A DNA stretch of 35,327 nucleotides. Origin: Anaerolineales bacterium. GTDB taxonomy: Bacteria > Chloroflexota > Anaerolineae > Anaerolineales > UBA4823. Where the stretch lies: positions 1-35,327 of the forward strand of contig JAFGBV010000201.1 in assembly GCA_016932955.1 (NCBI GenBank). The letters run 5' to 3'. Position 1 is the stretch's first letter. Each line of letters opens with the position of its first letter. Below are positions 10,166 through 17,573 of this stretch, piece by piece. A model generated the notes under the pieces. It saw only the letters and a program-made list of their open reading frames with translations, had not been told where the DNA came from and did not search any database. The position numbers and the translations under genes were made by a program.

Positions 10166-11783
10166 CCGCCAGGTAATCGCTGTACCCGCCCGCGTACTCG
10201 TGTAGCCGCCCCGCTTCCAGCGCCAGGATTCGCTCCACCGTGCGGTCCAGGAAATAACGGTCATGCGAGATCACCAGCACCGTGCCGACAAAATCTGCCA
10301 GTGCACCTTCCAGCACCTCTGCCGAGGCAATGTCAAGATTATTCGTTGGTTCATCCAGCAACAAGAAGTTTGCCCCTGAAAGCACTAATAACGCCAGTTG
10401 TAAACGGCTGCGCTCCCCACCCGAAAGCTCACTCACCTTCTGTGTTGCCTGTTGGTAAGTGAATAGGTAGCGGATCAAGAGTGCCACTGCGCTCGCCTCG
10501 CTCAGGCTCCCTGCCCTCCGCACGGTATCGATCAGGGTCTGCGAGAGGTCCAGAGTCTCATGTTCCTGAGCATAGTAACCGATACGCACGCTTGGCCCCA
10601 GGATCACCTCCCCGTGGTCGGGCGCTTCCCAGCCCAGGATCATGCGCAGCAACACCGATTTCCCCGCCCCATTCGGCCCGATCAGCCCAACCCGTTCCCC
10701 ATGCCAGATGATCTGTTCCGTGCGGTGCAGTATCCGCTGCCTGCCAAAAGATTTCTCTACACATTTCAATTCCAGCACCTTGTTCGAGCCGCGCCAGCCG
10801 TTGAGTTGCAAATCCATTTTCCGCCGTTCTAACACTGGGCGATCGATCCTCTCCACTTTATCCAAACGGTTCTGCATCGCCTTGGCGCGCTTGGCAAACT
10901 TCTCGTTATCGTAAAGTTTACCCCATAGTGCATAACGCTTAATCGCCGCCTCCAGCCGTCCGATCTGGTGCTGCTGCACCTGGTACAGCTCCTCCTGTCG
11001 CGCCTGGCGCTCCTGCTTATCCAGCATGTAACCCGAATAATCTCCCGCATAGGTCGTCAGCTTCCCATCATCGATCTCGGCGATGTGCGTCACCACTGCA
11101 TCCAGCAGGTAGCGGTCGTGCGAGATGATCACCACCGCGCCCGGGTAAGTCTGGATCTGCCGTTCCAGGTAAGCCTTGCCAGGCAGGTCTAGGTGGTTAT
11201 CCGGCTCATCCAGCAGCAGCACATCCGGCTTTGCCAGCAGCACGCGCGCCAGGCCGATCAGCTTCTTCTGTCCGCCGCTGAGCTGTCTCAGCGGCTTTTC
11301 CAGGTCGCTTTCAGGTAGCCCCAACCCCAGCAGCATCTGCTGCACCAGCGCTGGGTAGCGTTCGCCGCCAAGCGACTCGTACTCATCCAGCAAAGCCTGC
11401 TGGTTTTCCAGCACTCTCCCCAGCGCCTTAGAGTTCCCATACACCACTGGGTCACCAAGCTGCGCCTCGACCTCTGCCAGCGCCGCCTCGATCTCTGCTA
11501 CGCGAGGGTTGCCGTCCAGAGCGGCGGCAAAGGCCGCCTGCCCGTGGGGCAGCTCCGGCTCCTGCGCCAGGTAGCCCACCGTCACACCGCGCGCCCGCAC
11601 TACCACCCCGCCCGGCTCGGCGCTGTACTCGCCTGTGATCAGCTTGAACAGCGACGACTTTCCCGCCCCGTTCGGCCCGATCAGACCGATCTTCTGGTCA
11701 TGCTGGATTTCCCAGGCCAGCTCGCGGAAGATCGCCCGCGCCCCCAGGATCAAGGTAACATTTGAAAGACTGATTGAGATCAT
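10152..11783 (-). CDS. ABC-F family ATPase (ribosome-associated type)
   Basis: A 543-residue protein with two ATP-binding cassettes and no membrane segment, the layout of ABC-F proteins that bind the ribosomal E site and either help stalled ribosomes or give antibiotic resistance. First cassette: GLIGPNGAGKSS (33-44), LSGGQKKLIGLARVLL and LLLDEPDNHLDL; second: GLIGPNGAGKSVLL, LSGGERSRLQLALLVL and LLLDEPTNNLDI. A charged linker, rich in Arg, Lys and Gln, lies between the cassettes (about 245-325). In the first Walker B the usual Thr of DEPTNHLD is Asp. The subgroup cannot be assigned by eye. GGAG precedes the ATG. The roughly 175-base leader contains hairpins that suggest attenuation. Confidence 0.92.
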   Translation of the reverse strand: MISISLSNVTLILGARAIFRELAWEIQHDQKIGLIGPNGAGKSSLFKLITGEYSAEPGGVVVRARGVTVGYLAQEPELPHGQAAFAAALDGNPRVAEIEAALAEVEAQLGDPVVYGNSKALGRVLENQQALLDEYESLGGERYPALVQQMLLGLGLPESDLEKPLRQLSGGQKKLIGLARVLLAKPDVLLLDEPDNHLDLPGKAYLERQIQTYPGAVVIISHDRYLLDAVVTHIAEIDDGKLTTYAGDYSGYMLDKQERQARQEELYQVQQHQIGRLEAAIKRYALWGKLYDNEKFAKRAKAMQNRLDKVERIDRPVLERRKMDLQLNGWRGSNKVLELKCVEKSFGRQRILHRTEQIIWHGERVGLIGPNGAGKSVLLRMILGWEAPDHGEVILGPSVRIGYYAQEHETLDLSQTLIDTVRRAGSLSEASAVALLIRYLFTYQQATQKVSELSGGERSRLQLALLVLSGANFLLLDEPTNNLDIASAEVLEGALADFVGTVLVISHDRYFLDRTVERILALEAGRLHEYAGGYSDYLAATRG

Positions 11784-11794
11784 TGTGCCACTCC

Positions 11795-11826
11795 AATAAA
11801 ATGAAACACCGCAGGAAAGCCTGCGG
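11795..11826 (-). promoter_or_regulatory. Terminator-like hairpin in the ABC-F leader, candidate attenuator
   Basis: Read on the minus strand, CCGCAGG and CCTGCGG (11826-11820 and 11815-11809) form a perfect seven-pair stem with a four-base loop. It is followed by a U-rich stretch, TGTTTCATTTTATT (11808-11795), and then at once by the GGAG ribosome site (11794-11791). The hairpin could end transcription or mask the start region. Confidence 0.5.
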
Positions 11827-11853
11827 CGTGGAATAAACCAGGTGAATACCAGT

Positions 11854-11868
11854 GGGGCGATCAGCCCC
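11854..11868 (-). promoter_or_regulatory. Second hairpin in the ABC-F leader
   Basis: GGGGC 11854-11858 and GCCCC 11864-11868 form a five-pair GC stem with a five-base loop, upstream of the terminator-like hairpin in the direction of transcription. It could be part of an alternative fold. Confidence 0.35.
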
Positions 11869-11966
11869 CTGCTGCAGGCGCGTTTCGAGGAACCCCCAGC
11901 CCAATGCTCCCCCGCGCCCCCAGATAGAACGGCGCTCCTGAAAAGTGATAGTAGATCATGCGCAGG

Positions 11967-11975
11967 ATTATATCA
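11967..11975 (-). promoter_or_regulatory. Extended -10 promoter of the ABC-F gene
   Basis: On the minus strand TGATATAAT (11975-11967) is a perfect -10 hexamer with the TGn extension, which compensates for the poor -35. Transcription would start near 11960, about 175 bases before the ABC-F start codon. Confidence 0.6.
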
Positions 11976-12022
11976 TACCCGTCGCCACATTCTCAGTGAT
12001 CGTCCCAAACTTGGTAAAGCTT

Positions 12023-12031
12023 TGTTATAAT
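12023..12031 (+). promoter_or_regulatory. Extended -10 promoter of the nucleotidyltransferase/HEPN pair
   Basis: TGTTATAAT (12023-12031) is a perfect -10 hexamer with TGn extension; no -35 is recognisable. The predicted start near 12038 leaves a leader of only about nine bases, which still contains AGAGG of the ribosome site. Confidence 0.6.
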
Positions 12032-12046
12032 CATTTCAGAGGTGAT

Positions 12047-12370
12047 ATGAACAAGGAGACGCCCGAACCTTTGCTCAGAGAACTAAAATCAGGCCTAGCA
12101 TCCATCTATGGCAGCCAACTGAGTGGTGTTTACCTGTATGGCTCATATGCTCGCGGCGAGCAAGATCCCGAATCCGACCTGGACATAGTGATCATCCTTT
12201 ACAATTACGAACGTTATAGCGCCGAAATTGAGCGCACCGGAGAATTGGTGAGTACATTATCGTTGAAATATGGTGTCTCAATCAGCCGTAAATTCATCAC
12301 CGAGCGCCGTTGGAGAGAAAGCAACACGGCACTTCTGCGGAACGTTCGGGCTGAGGCAGTCGCAGCATGA
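12047..12370 (+). CDS. Minimal nucleotidyltransferase (MNT), likely antitoxin of a HEPN/MNT pair
   Basis: A 107-residue nucleotidyltransferase-fold protein with the full signature GSYARGEQDPESDLDIVI (32-49), including the two metal-binding acids Asp44 and Asp46. Small proteins of this type act with an adjacent HEPN protein as type VII toxin-antitoxin systems; in studied cases the MNT protein adds AMP to the HEPN toxin and silences it. I chose ATG 12047, after AGAGGTGAT and the promoter, over an in-frame start 102 bases upstream that would place the promoter inside the gene. The stop overlaps the HEPN start (ATGA, 12367-12370). Confidence 0.85.
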   Translation: MNKETPEPLLRELKSGLASIYGSQLSGVYLYGSYARGEQDPESDLDIVIILYNYERYSAEIERTGELVSTLSLKYGVSISRKFITERRWRESNTALLRNVRAEAVAA

Positions 12371-12753
12371 ATGAAAACTCCCGCTTATTGCTTGAGAAGG
12401 CACAACGCTCCATCAAAGCAGCCGAGACACTGCTCTTAGCAGGGAATCTGCTAGACTTTGCCACCGGGCGCGCTTATTATGCGATGTTTTACACAGCCGA
12501 GGCATTGTTGGAAGAAAAAGAGTTGCGTTTCAGCAAGCACGGCGGTGTGCATAGTGCTTTTGGCGAGCATTACATAAAAACCGGCTTATTAGAACCCAAA
12601 TTTCATCGCTGGCTTTTGGATGCTTTCGACCAACGCATTGAAGGGGACTATGGCATTGAGATTATTGCTGTTGCTGGCGATGCAGAGAAATTGATCGCCC
12701 AAGCGAAAGAGTTTCTAGAAACCGCTCAAGAATATTTACTTAGCTTGTCTTGA
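12367..12753 (+). CDS. HEPN-domain protein (UPF0332-like), likely toxin partner
   Basis: A 128-residue all-helical protein with the HEPN core GRAYYAMFYTAEALL (34-48), SKHGGVHSAF (56-65) and RIEGDYG (90-96), as in the UPF0332 group. HEPN toxins are usually RNases with an Rx4-6H motif. Here that exact spacing is not seen: Arg54 is followed by His58 (three residues between) and His62 (seven between), so RNase activity is uncertain. The gene is translationally coupled to the MNT gene, which supports a two-part module. Alternatives are an inactive HEPN or one that binds rather than cuts RNA. Confidence 0.8.
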   Translation: MNENSRLLLEKAQRSIKAAETLLLAGNLLDFATGRAYYAMFYTAEALLEEKELRFSKHGGVHSAFGEHYIKTGLLEPKFHRWLLDAFDQRIEGDYGIEIIAVAGDAEKLIAQAKEFLETAQEYLLSLS

Positions 12754-12957
12754 GCAATCAAACCAATATTACTTCCATTTTCGAGTGCGAATCTGAAAAA
12801 CATCCACTCATGATCGTAGCAAGGCCTCGTAGAGGGGTTCTGTTGTCAGGCTAGTCAATCTTTATCAACCTCCTCCTCCTTGACTGAACAGCCATCGTGG
12901 GCTAAACTCAACCTATCCCGGGCGCAAGCTGCCCAAATCCAAACGAGGAAAAGAGCC

Positions 12958-13782
12958 ATGGCGCGCCGATTCAACACCACCGCTTACCGCTATCCCAACG
13001 AGCAACTCATCCTCTGGCTGACTATGCTCCTGGTGCTGGTCGTCATCGCCGTCACTGCTACCGCCACCGTCTGCCTCAGCGCCGTCTTTCTGGTCGGCGC
13101 GCTGATCATCTCTTACGGCTGGAGCCGATCCCACCATCGCGAGCTAATGCTGCGCGCCCAGCGCGTCACGCAGGATAGTGTCCCCGGCCTTGTGCCGGTG
13201 ATCCAGGAGGGCGCCGCACGCTTGCAGGTGGAGCCAGTCAATGTTTTCATCGTCCCCAGCAAAGCCATCAACGCCTACACTTTCGGCCTCGACTCGCCCA
13301 AGGCGATCGTGCTCTATTCCTCGCTGCTACAGGTGATGGACCGCGACGAGCTGCTCTTCATCATCGGGCACGAGATGGGCCACGTGCGCCTGGGTCACAC
13401 CTGGCTGAACTCCCTCGTTGGCGGTATGGCGGGCATCCCCAGCCCGGCAGGGGCCGCCGTGGTGCTGGAGATGGCGCTGCGCTGGTGGAACCGTGCCTGC
13501 GAATTTTCCGCTGACCGCGCTGGCATGCTCGCCTGCAGCAGCCCGCAAAAAGCCGTCTCTGCCCTGATTAAGCTCGAAGCCGGGCCAGAGGCGCGCTCGC
13601 AGGCTGGTTTACAGCGCGCCATTGAGCGCATTGAGGCCGAGGATGACGACATTGCCAACAACATCGCCGAGTTGCTCGCCACCCATCCGCTGATCGTCAA
13701 TCGCATTGAAAAATTACGCCTGTATGCCCGTTCCACCGAATACCACCGCCTGCAAGGCCTGATGGATCAGAACCTATCATGA
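12958..13782 (+). CDS. M48-family membrane zinc metallopeptidase (HtpX-like)
   Basis: A 274-residue protein with two N-terminal membrane helices (about 17-52) and a cytosolic M48 domain. The zinc site is complete: HEMGH (138-142) and Glu182 in CEFSADRAG. M48 proteases of the HtpX/Ste24 type remove misfolded membrane proteins or process others. ATG 12958 is preferred because GAGGAA (12945-12950) precedes it; an in-frame TTG at 12880 would add 26 residues but has no ribosome site. The stop overlaps the adenosine deaminase-like gene (ATGA, 13779-13782), so the two are co-translated. The 200 bases before it contain nothing I can identify beyond a weak CCTC/GAGG hairpin near 12825. Confidence 0.88.
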   Translation: MARRFNTTAYRYPNEQLILWLTMLLVLVVIAVTATATVCLSAVFLVGALIISYGWSRSHHRELMLRAQRVTQDSVPGLVPVIQEGAARLQVEPVNVFIVPSKAINAYTFGLDSPKAIVLYSSLLQVMDRDELLFIIGHEMGHVRLGHTWLNSLVGGMAGIPSPAGAAVVLEMALRWWNRACEFSADRAGMLACSSPQKAVSALIKLEAGPEARSQAGLQRAIERIEAEDDDIANNIAELLATHPLIVNRIEKLRLYARSTEYHRLQGLMDQNLS

Positions 13783-14816
13783 ACCACTCCCAACTGCTCG
13801 AATTTGCCCGCCGCATGCCAAAAGTGGAGCTACACGTACACCTCGAAGGCTCCATCCTCCCCCAAACCCTGCTCCTCCTGGCAGAGCGCAACCATGTAGC
13901 CCTGCCCTTCAACGACCTGCAGAGCCTGGGCGAGTTCTACCGCTTTACCGACTTTGACCACTTCATCAAGGTCTATATCACCATCACCAGCTGCCTGCGC
14001 ACACCTGAGGATTACACCCTCATCGCCTATGCCTTCGGGCAAGAATGCGCCCGCCAGAATATCCGCTATGCTGAAGTAACCTTCACCATTAAAACGAACA
14101 TGCGTATCAGCGGACTACCCTGGCAGGTGATCCTCGAGGCGCTGAACGCCGGGCGTAAGCGCGCCAAAGAAGAATTCGGAGTCAACTGGCAGTGGGTCTT
14201 CGATATCGTGCGCAACAACCCCGAAGAGCAGGATGAAGTGAGCGATATCGCCATCCAGGCTCGCGAGCAGGGAGTGATTGCCCTGGGATTGGGCGGTGCG
14301 GAGGCAGAGTATCCTCCCCACATGTTCACCGCCTCGTTTGAGCGCGCTCGCCATGCCGGGTTGCACAGTCTGCCCCATGCCGGTGAAACCGCCGGCCCAA
14401 CTAGTATTTGGGAGTCACTTGATCTGTTGCATGCCGAGCGCCTGGGTCACGGGGTGCGCTGCATCGAAGACCCCCGCCTGGTGGAGGTCTTGCGCCAGCG
14501 GCAAATCCCCCTCGAGGTCTGCCCCACCAGCAACATCCGCCTGGGGGTATATCCCGACTATACGCAACACCCTCTTCGTCGTCTCTGGGATGCCGATCTT
14601 CTGATCACTGTCAATTCCGATGACCCGCCCATGTTCGGCACCGACTTGAACAACGAATACTGTATCCTGGTTGAGCGTTTCAACTTCAGCGCCACTGAGC
14701 TGGAGCAAATCAGCCTGAATGCCCTGCACGCCAGCTGCCTGCCTCAGGCAGAGAAGGACGCGCTTACCGCGGCTTTCATCCAGGATTTTGCCGCCCTGCG
14801 ACAGGAGTTACAATGA
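13779..14816 (+). CDS. add: Adenosine deaminase-family protein
   Basis: A 345-residue metal-dependent purine-nucleoside deaminase. All family landmarks are present: His19 and His21 (ELHVHLEGS), the acid/base motif HAGE (200-203), His224 in LGHGVRC, and SDDPPMF (280-286) with the metal-binding Asp. It removes the 6-amino group of adenosine or a relative in the cytosol. Adenine deaminases and aminofutalosine deaminases share these motifs, so the exact substrate is open. Both ends overlap neighbours through ATGA (13779-13782 and 14813-14816), giving a tightly coupled three-gene unit with an M48 peptidase and an iron-sulfur protein. Confidence 0.88.
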   Translation: MNHSQLLEFARRMPKVELHVHLEGSILPQTLLLLAERNHVALPFNDLQSLGEFYRFTDFDHFIKVYITITSCLRTPEDYTLIAYAFGQECARQNIRYAEVTFTIKTNMRISGLPWQVILEALNAGRKRAKEEFGVNWQWVFDIVRNNPEEQDEVSDIAIQAREQGVIALGLGGAEAEYPPHMFTASFERARHAGLHSLPHAGETAGPTSIWESLDLLHAERLGHGVRCIEDPRLVEVLRQRQIPLEVCPTSNIRLGVYPDYTQHPLRRLWDADLLITVNSDDPPMFGTDLNNEYCILVERFNFSATELEQISLNALHASCLPQAEKDALTAAFIQDFAALRQELQ

Positions 14817-15871
14817 ACGATTCCGCTTATCACTCGCTGGCAGCCGCCCTGGATGCACTGCCCAACGGCTTCCCCCCTGCAGCGGATGGCGCCGAGATCC
14901 GCCTGCTGCAGAAGCTCTTTTCTCCGGAAGAGGCTGCCCTCGCTGCCCAGCTCCGCCCGCAGCCCGAACCCGCAGCCGAGATCGCCACCCGTCTGGGGGA
15001 AGACCCTATTGTATTGAGAAAGACACTCAAAGCGATGGTGCGTCGCGGACTCATCAACATCGAGCGCACGGAGCAAGGGCTGGCTTACAGCCTCCTGCCC
15101 TTCGTCGTCGGCATCTATGAAAACCAGGGCGGCAGCATCGATGCTGAATTGGCCCGCCTCTTCGAGGACTACTACCGCCAGGCATTTGGGCAGATGCTTG
15201 CCATCCAACCTGCCGTGCACCGCATCATCCCTGTCGGCGAGAGCATCCATATGGATCTACAGATCCAACCCTATGAATCAGCCGAGAACATCCTCGCCAG
15301 CGCCCAGGCCTGGGGAGTTGTCGATTGCATCTGCCGCAAGCAGAAAGCCCTGGTTGGTGAGCCTTGCCCGCATCCCACCGGTCTATGCATGATCCTCAGC
15401 CAGGTCCCTGGTGCCTTCGATGGCAGCAGTGTTCAGGCGCTCTCCCTGGAGCAGGCGCGCCAGACCCTGCGCCAGGCAGCCGATGCCGGGCTGGTGCACT
15501 CGGTGAGCAATAATCAACAGGGAATCACGTATATTTGTAACTGCTGTACCTGCGCCTGCGGCATCCTGCGCGGTATCGCCGAGATGGGTATTGCCAACGC
15601 CGTGGCGCGTTCATCCTTCATTTGCCAGGTGAATGAGAGCCTCTGCCATGCCTGCGGGTTGTGTTTTACCAGGTGCCAGTTCTCTGCCCTCACCGTGGAA
15701 GAAGTTGCCCATGTGGATGCACTGCGTTGTGTGGGTTGTGGCTTATGCGCTCTTGTCTGCCCGGAAGAAGCCCTCACCCTCGTCCTCCGGCCTGCTAGTG
15801 AAGTCATCCCGCCCCCACTCGATGAGGTTGAATGGGGCCTTCAGCGCCTCCATGCCCGCGGCCTTGCCTGA
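14813..15871 (+). CDS. Winged-helix and ferredoxin-domain iron-sulfur protein
   Basis: A 352-residue protein. Residues about 50-95 look like a winged helix (PAAEIATRLGEDPIVLRKTL, then VRRGLINIE). A middle Cys-rich part has CIC (172, 174), Cys185 and Cys192, and CNCCTCAC (242-249). The C-terminus is a two-cluster 4Fe-4S ferredoxin: CHACGLCFTRC (278-288) and CVGCGLCALVC (306-316). Related proteins occur in anaerobes with unknown function. The combination suggests electron transfer coupled to sensing or binding, but no substrate can be named. Translation is coupled to the adenosine deaminase-like gene. It ends 19 bases from the convergent murE stop, with no terminator in between. Confidence 0.8.
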   Translation: MNDSAYHSLAAALDALPNGFPPAADGAEIRLLQKLFSPEEAALAAQLRPQPEPAAEIATRLGEDPIVLRKTLKAMVRRGLINIERTEQGLAYSLLPFVVGIYENQGGSIDAELARLFEDYYRQAFGQMLAIQPAVHRIIPVGESIHMDLQIQPYESAENILASAQAWGVVDCICRKQKALVGEPCPHPTGLCMILSQVPGAFDGSSVQALSLEQARQTLRQAADAGLVHSVSNNQQGITYICNCCTCACGILRGIAEMGIANAVARSSFICQVNESLCHACGLCFTRCQFSALTVEEVAHVDALRCVGCGLCALVCPEEALTLVLRPASEVIPPPLDEVEWGLQRLHARGLA

Positions 15872-15890
15872 CCATCTTCACTATCCACGA

Positions 15891-17447
15891 TTATTTCCCC
15901 GTCGTCGGCAGCCAGGGCATCTGTGGTCCATCAACCCCCAGATGTTCCGCCAGCGCGGCGCGCATCGCTATCCGATCATCCCAGAGGTGCTCGGTGACGC
16001 CAAAACACATCGACTGCTCGTGACCCTTTCCGCACGCCATCACCACATCCCCTGCTTTTGCCAGCGCGATCGCCTTGCGAATAGCATCCCCGCGGTCCGG
16101 AATGCGCCAGAAAGTATCGCCCTCCACACCGTTGCGGCTCTCCGCTCCCCGCGCCATCTCAGCTAGAATATCATCCAGCGACTCCGTACGTGGGTCTTCG
16201 GCGGTAAGAATGCTCAAGTCGGCCAACTCGATGGCGGTCTCCGCCATCATACGCCGCTTCTCCCGGTCGCGCAACCCTGCCGAGCCAAAAGCGACGATCA
16301 CCCGCCCCTGGGTCAGCGTGCGGGCAGTCTCCAGGGCGCGGCGCAACGCATTCGGTGTGTGGGCAAAATCGACAAGCGCAGTAAAATCCTGCCCCAGGTC
16401 GATTCGCTCCATGCGCCCCGGCACACCCGCCAGCGCGGCAATCCCTGCCTGGGCTGCGAGGGGCTGCACACCCAAGCCCTTCACCGTCGCTGCAATCGCT
16501 GCCAGGCAGTTGGAGATATTAAACGCCCCCACCAAGTTGCTACGTATTGGCAACGACAAATCCGCGCCCTGCAGAGTGAAATACATCCCCTCCGGTCTCT
16601 GCTCCACATCCAGTGCGCGCAGATCTGCTTGCGCTACGAACCCATAACTTACCTGGCACACCTGCGCCAGCGCAGCTAAATAATCGTAAGAAATATCATC
16701 CCGGTTCAACACTGCCAAGGGTAAGATCGGCTTCGCTTTGGGCTTTGTTTCTGCCAGGCTGCGGAACAGGCGCCCCTTTGCGGCGCGGTAGTTCTCATAT
16801 GATCCATGCTCATCTAAGTGCTCATGGGTGATATTGGTGACCACGCCAATATCGAATTCGCAGGCATCCACCCTGTTCTGTGCCCAGCCGTGGGAGGTGG
16901 TCTCCAGCACTGCGTGCGTCAGCCCAGCATCCACCATCATCGCCAGGTAACGCTGCACGTCTGGCGCATCTGGCGTAGTAACATGGAATCCCGTATCCAG
17001 CGCATGCTCGCCAATCACCGCATTCACCGTGGAAATCATCCCCGCTCTAATGCCCGCCTGGCGCAAGATGGTGTAGATCAGATTCACAGTTGTGGTCTTA
17101 CCATCTGTGCCGGTCACCCCGATCATGCACAGCCTGCGCGCCGGGTGACGGTAAAAAGCTGCGGCCAGGTAAGCCAGCGCCTGGCGCGAGTCTGCCACCT
17201 GCACATAAGGAACATCAACCTCCCGCTCCGCCTCCGTGCCCACCACCGCCGCCGCCCCATTCGCCACCGCCTGTGGGATGAAACGGTGCCCATCCACGTT
17301 CCCCCCACGCAGCGCGACGAAGAGATCCCCCGGCCTTACCTGGCGTGAATCAGCCTTCACGCCGCCGATCTGTACCGATTCAATGGCAGAAAACACTGCC
17401 ACCGGCATGCCATCAAATAATTCAAAGAGTGAGATTAACTCGTCCAT
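15891..17447 (-). CDS. murE: UDP-N-acetylmuramoyl-dipeptide amino-acid ligase
   Basis: Adds the third amino acid to UDP-MurNAc-L-Ala-D-Glu in peptidoglycan synthesis. The 518 residues show the three Mur-ligase domains: N-terminal UDP-binding part (SRQVRPGDLFVAL), ATP-binding centre with GVTGTDGKTTT (110-120) and ETTSHG, and C-terminal domain with the substrate-selecting motif and GKGHEQ. The motif that is DNPR in diaminopimelate-adding enzymes reads EDPR (417-420). The kept Arg favours diaminopimelate or a similar diamino acid, but this is not certain. It is the last gene of the minus-strand block, 126 bases after atpF, with a palindromic repeat between. No ribosome site is visible before ATG 17447. 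Confidence 0.93.
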   Translation of the reverse strand: MDELISLFELFDGMPVAVFSAIESVQIGGVKADSRQVRPGDLFVALRGGNVDGHRFIPQAVANGAAAVVGTEAEREVDVPYVQVADSRQALAYLAAAFYRHPARRLCMIGVTGTDGKTTTVNLIYTILRQAGIRAGMISTVNAVIGEHALDTGFHVTTPDAPDVQRYLAMMVDAGLTHAVLETTSHGWAQNRVDACEFDIGVVTNITHEHLDEHGSYENYRAAKGRLFRSLAETKPKAKPILPLAVLNRDDISYDYLAALAQVCQVSYGFVAQADLRALDVEQRPEGMYFTLQGADLSLPIRSNLVGAFNISNCLAAIAATVKGLGVQPLAAQAGIAALAGVPGRMERIDLGQDFTALVDFAHTPNALRRALETARTLTQGRVIVAFGSAGLRDREKRRMMAETAIELADLSILTAEDPRTESLDDILAEMARGAESRNGVEGDTFWRIPDRGDAIRKAIALAKAGDVVMACGKGHEQSMCFGVTEHLWDDRIAMRAALAEHLGVDGPQMPWLPTTGK

Positions 17448-17458
17448 CGAAATTTAAA

Positions 17459-17516
17459 AACGCAGAGGCGCCGAGAACGCAGAGATCAAACTCTGCGTGC
17501 CCTGCGTCTCTGCAGT
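17459..17516. repeat. Imperfect palindromic repeat between atpF and murE
   Basis: Two 26-base arms (17459-17484 and 17491-17516) match at about 20 positions as inverted copies around a six-base centre. The innermost seven pairs (CGCAGAG/CTCTGCG) are perfect, and CGCAGAG also recurs directly inside the left arm. The pattern looks like a mobile intergenic repeat. As RNA it would form a stable hairpin in the atpF-murE transcript. Confidence 0.75.
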
Positions 17517-17573
17517 GTGCTTATTGCAATATTAGAGGCCCAACGGCGTGCCCACTTCGCCGCGGGGTAATCG

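Noticed and set aside
11698..11904. Possible leader peptide upstream of and overlapping the ABC-F start (TTG 11904 after GGGGGAG)
   Set aside because: It has a plausible ribosome site, but at 68 codons it runs deep into the ABC-F gene, has no recognisable arrest motif, and its TTG start is weak. Worth only a glance if attenuation is shown.
11945..12046. Upstream extension of the nucleotidyltransferase frame by 34 codons
   Set aside because: It would place the extended -10 promoter inside the gene, and the added residues do not belong to the fold. ATG 12047 has a good ribosome site.
12754..12957. Terminator or small gene after the HEPN gene
   Set aside because: Only a four-to-five-pair CCTC/GAGG hairpin without a U tract is present near 12825, and no frame with a ribosome site was found.
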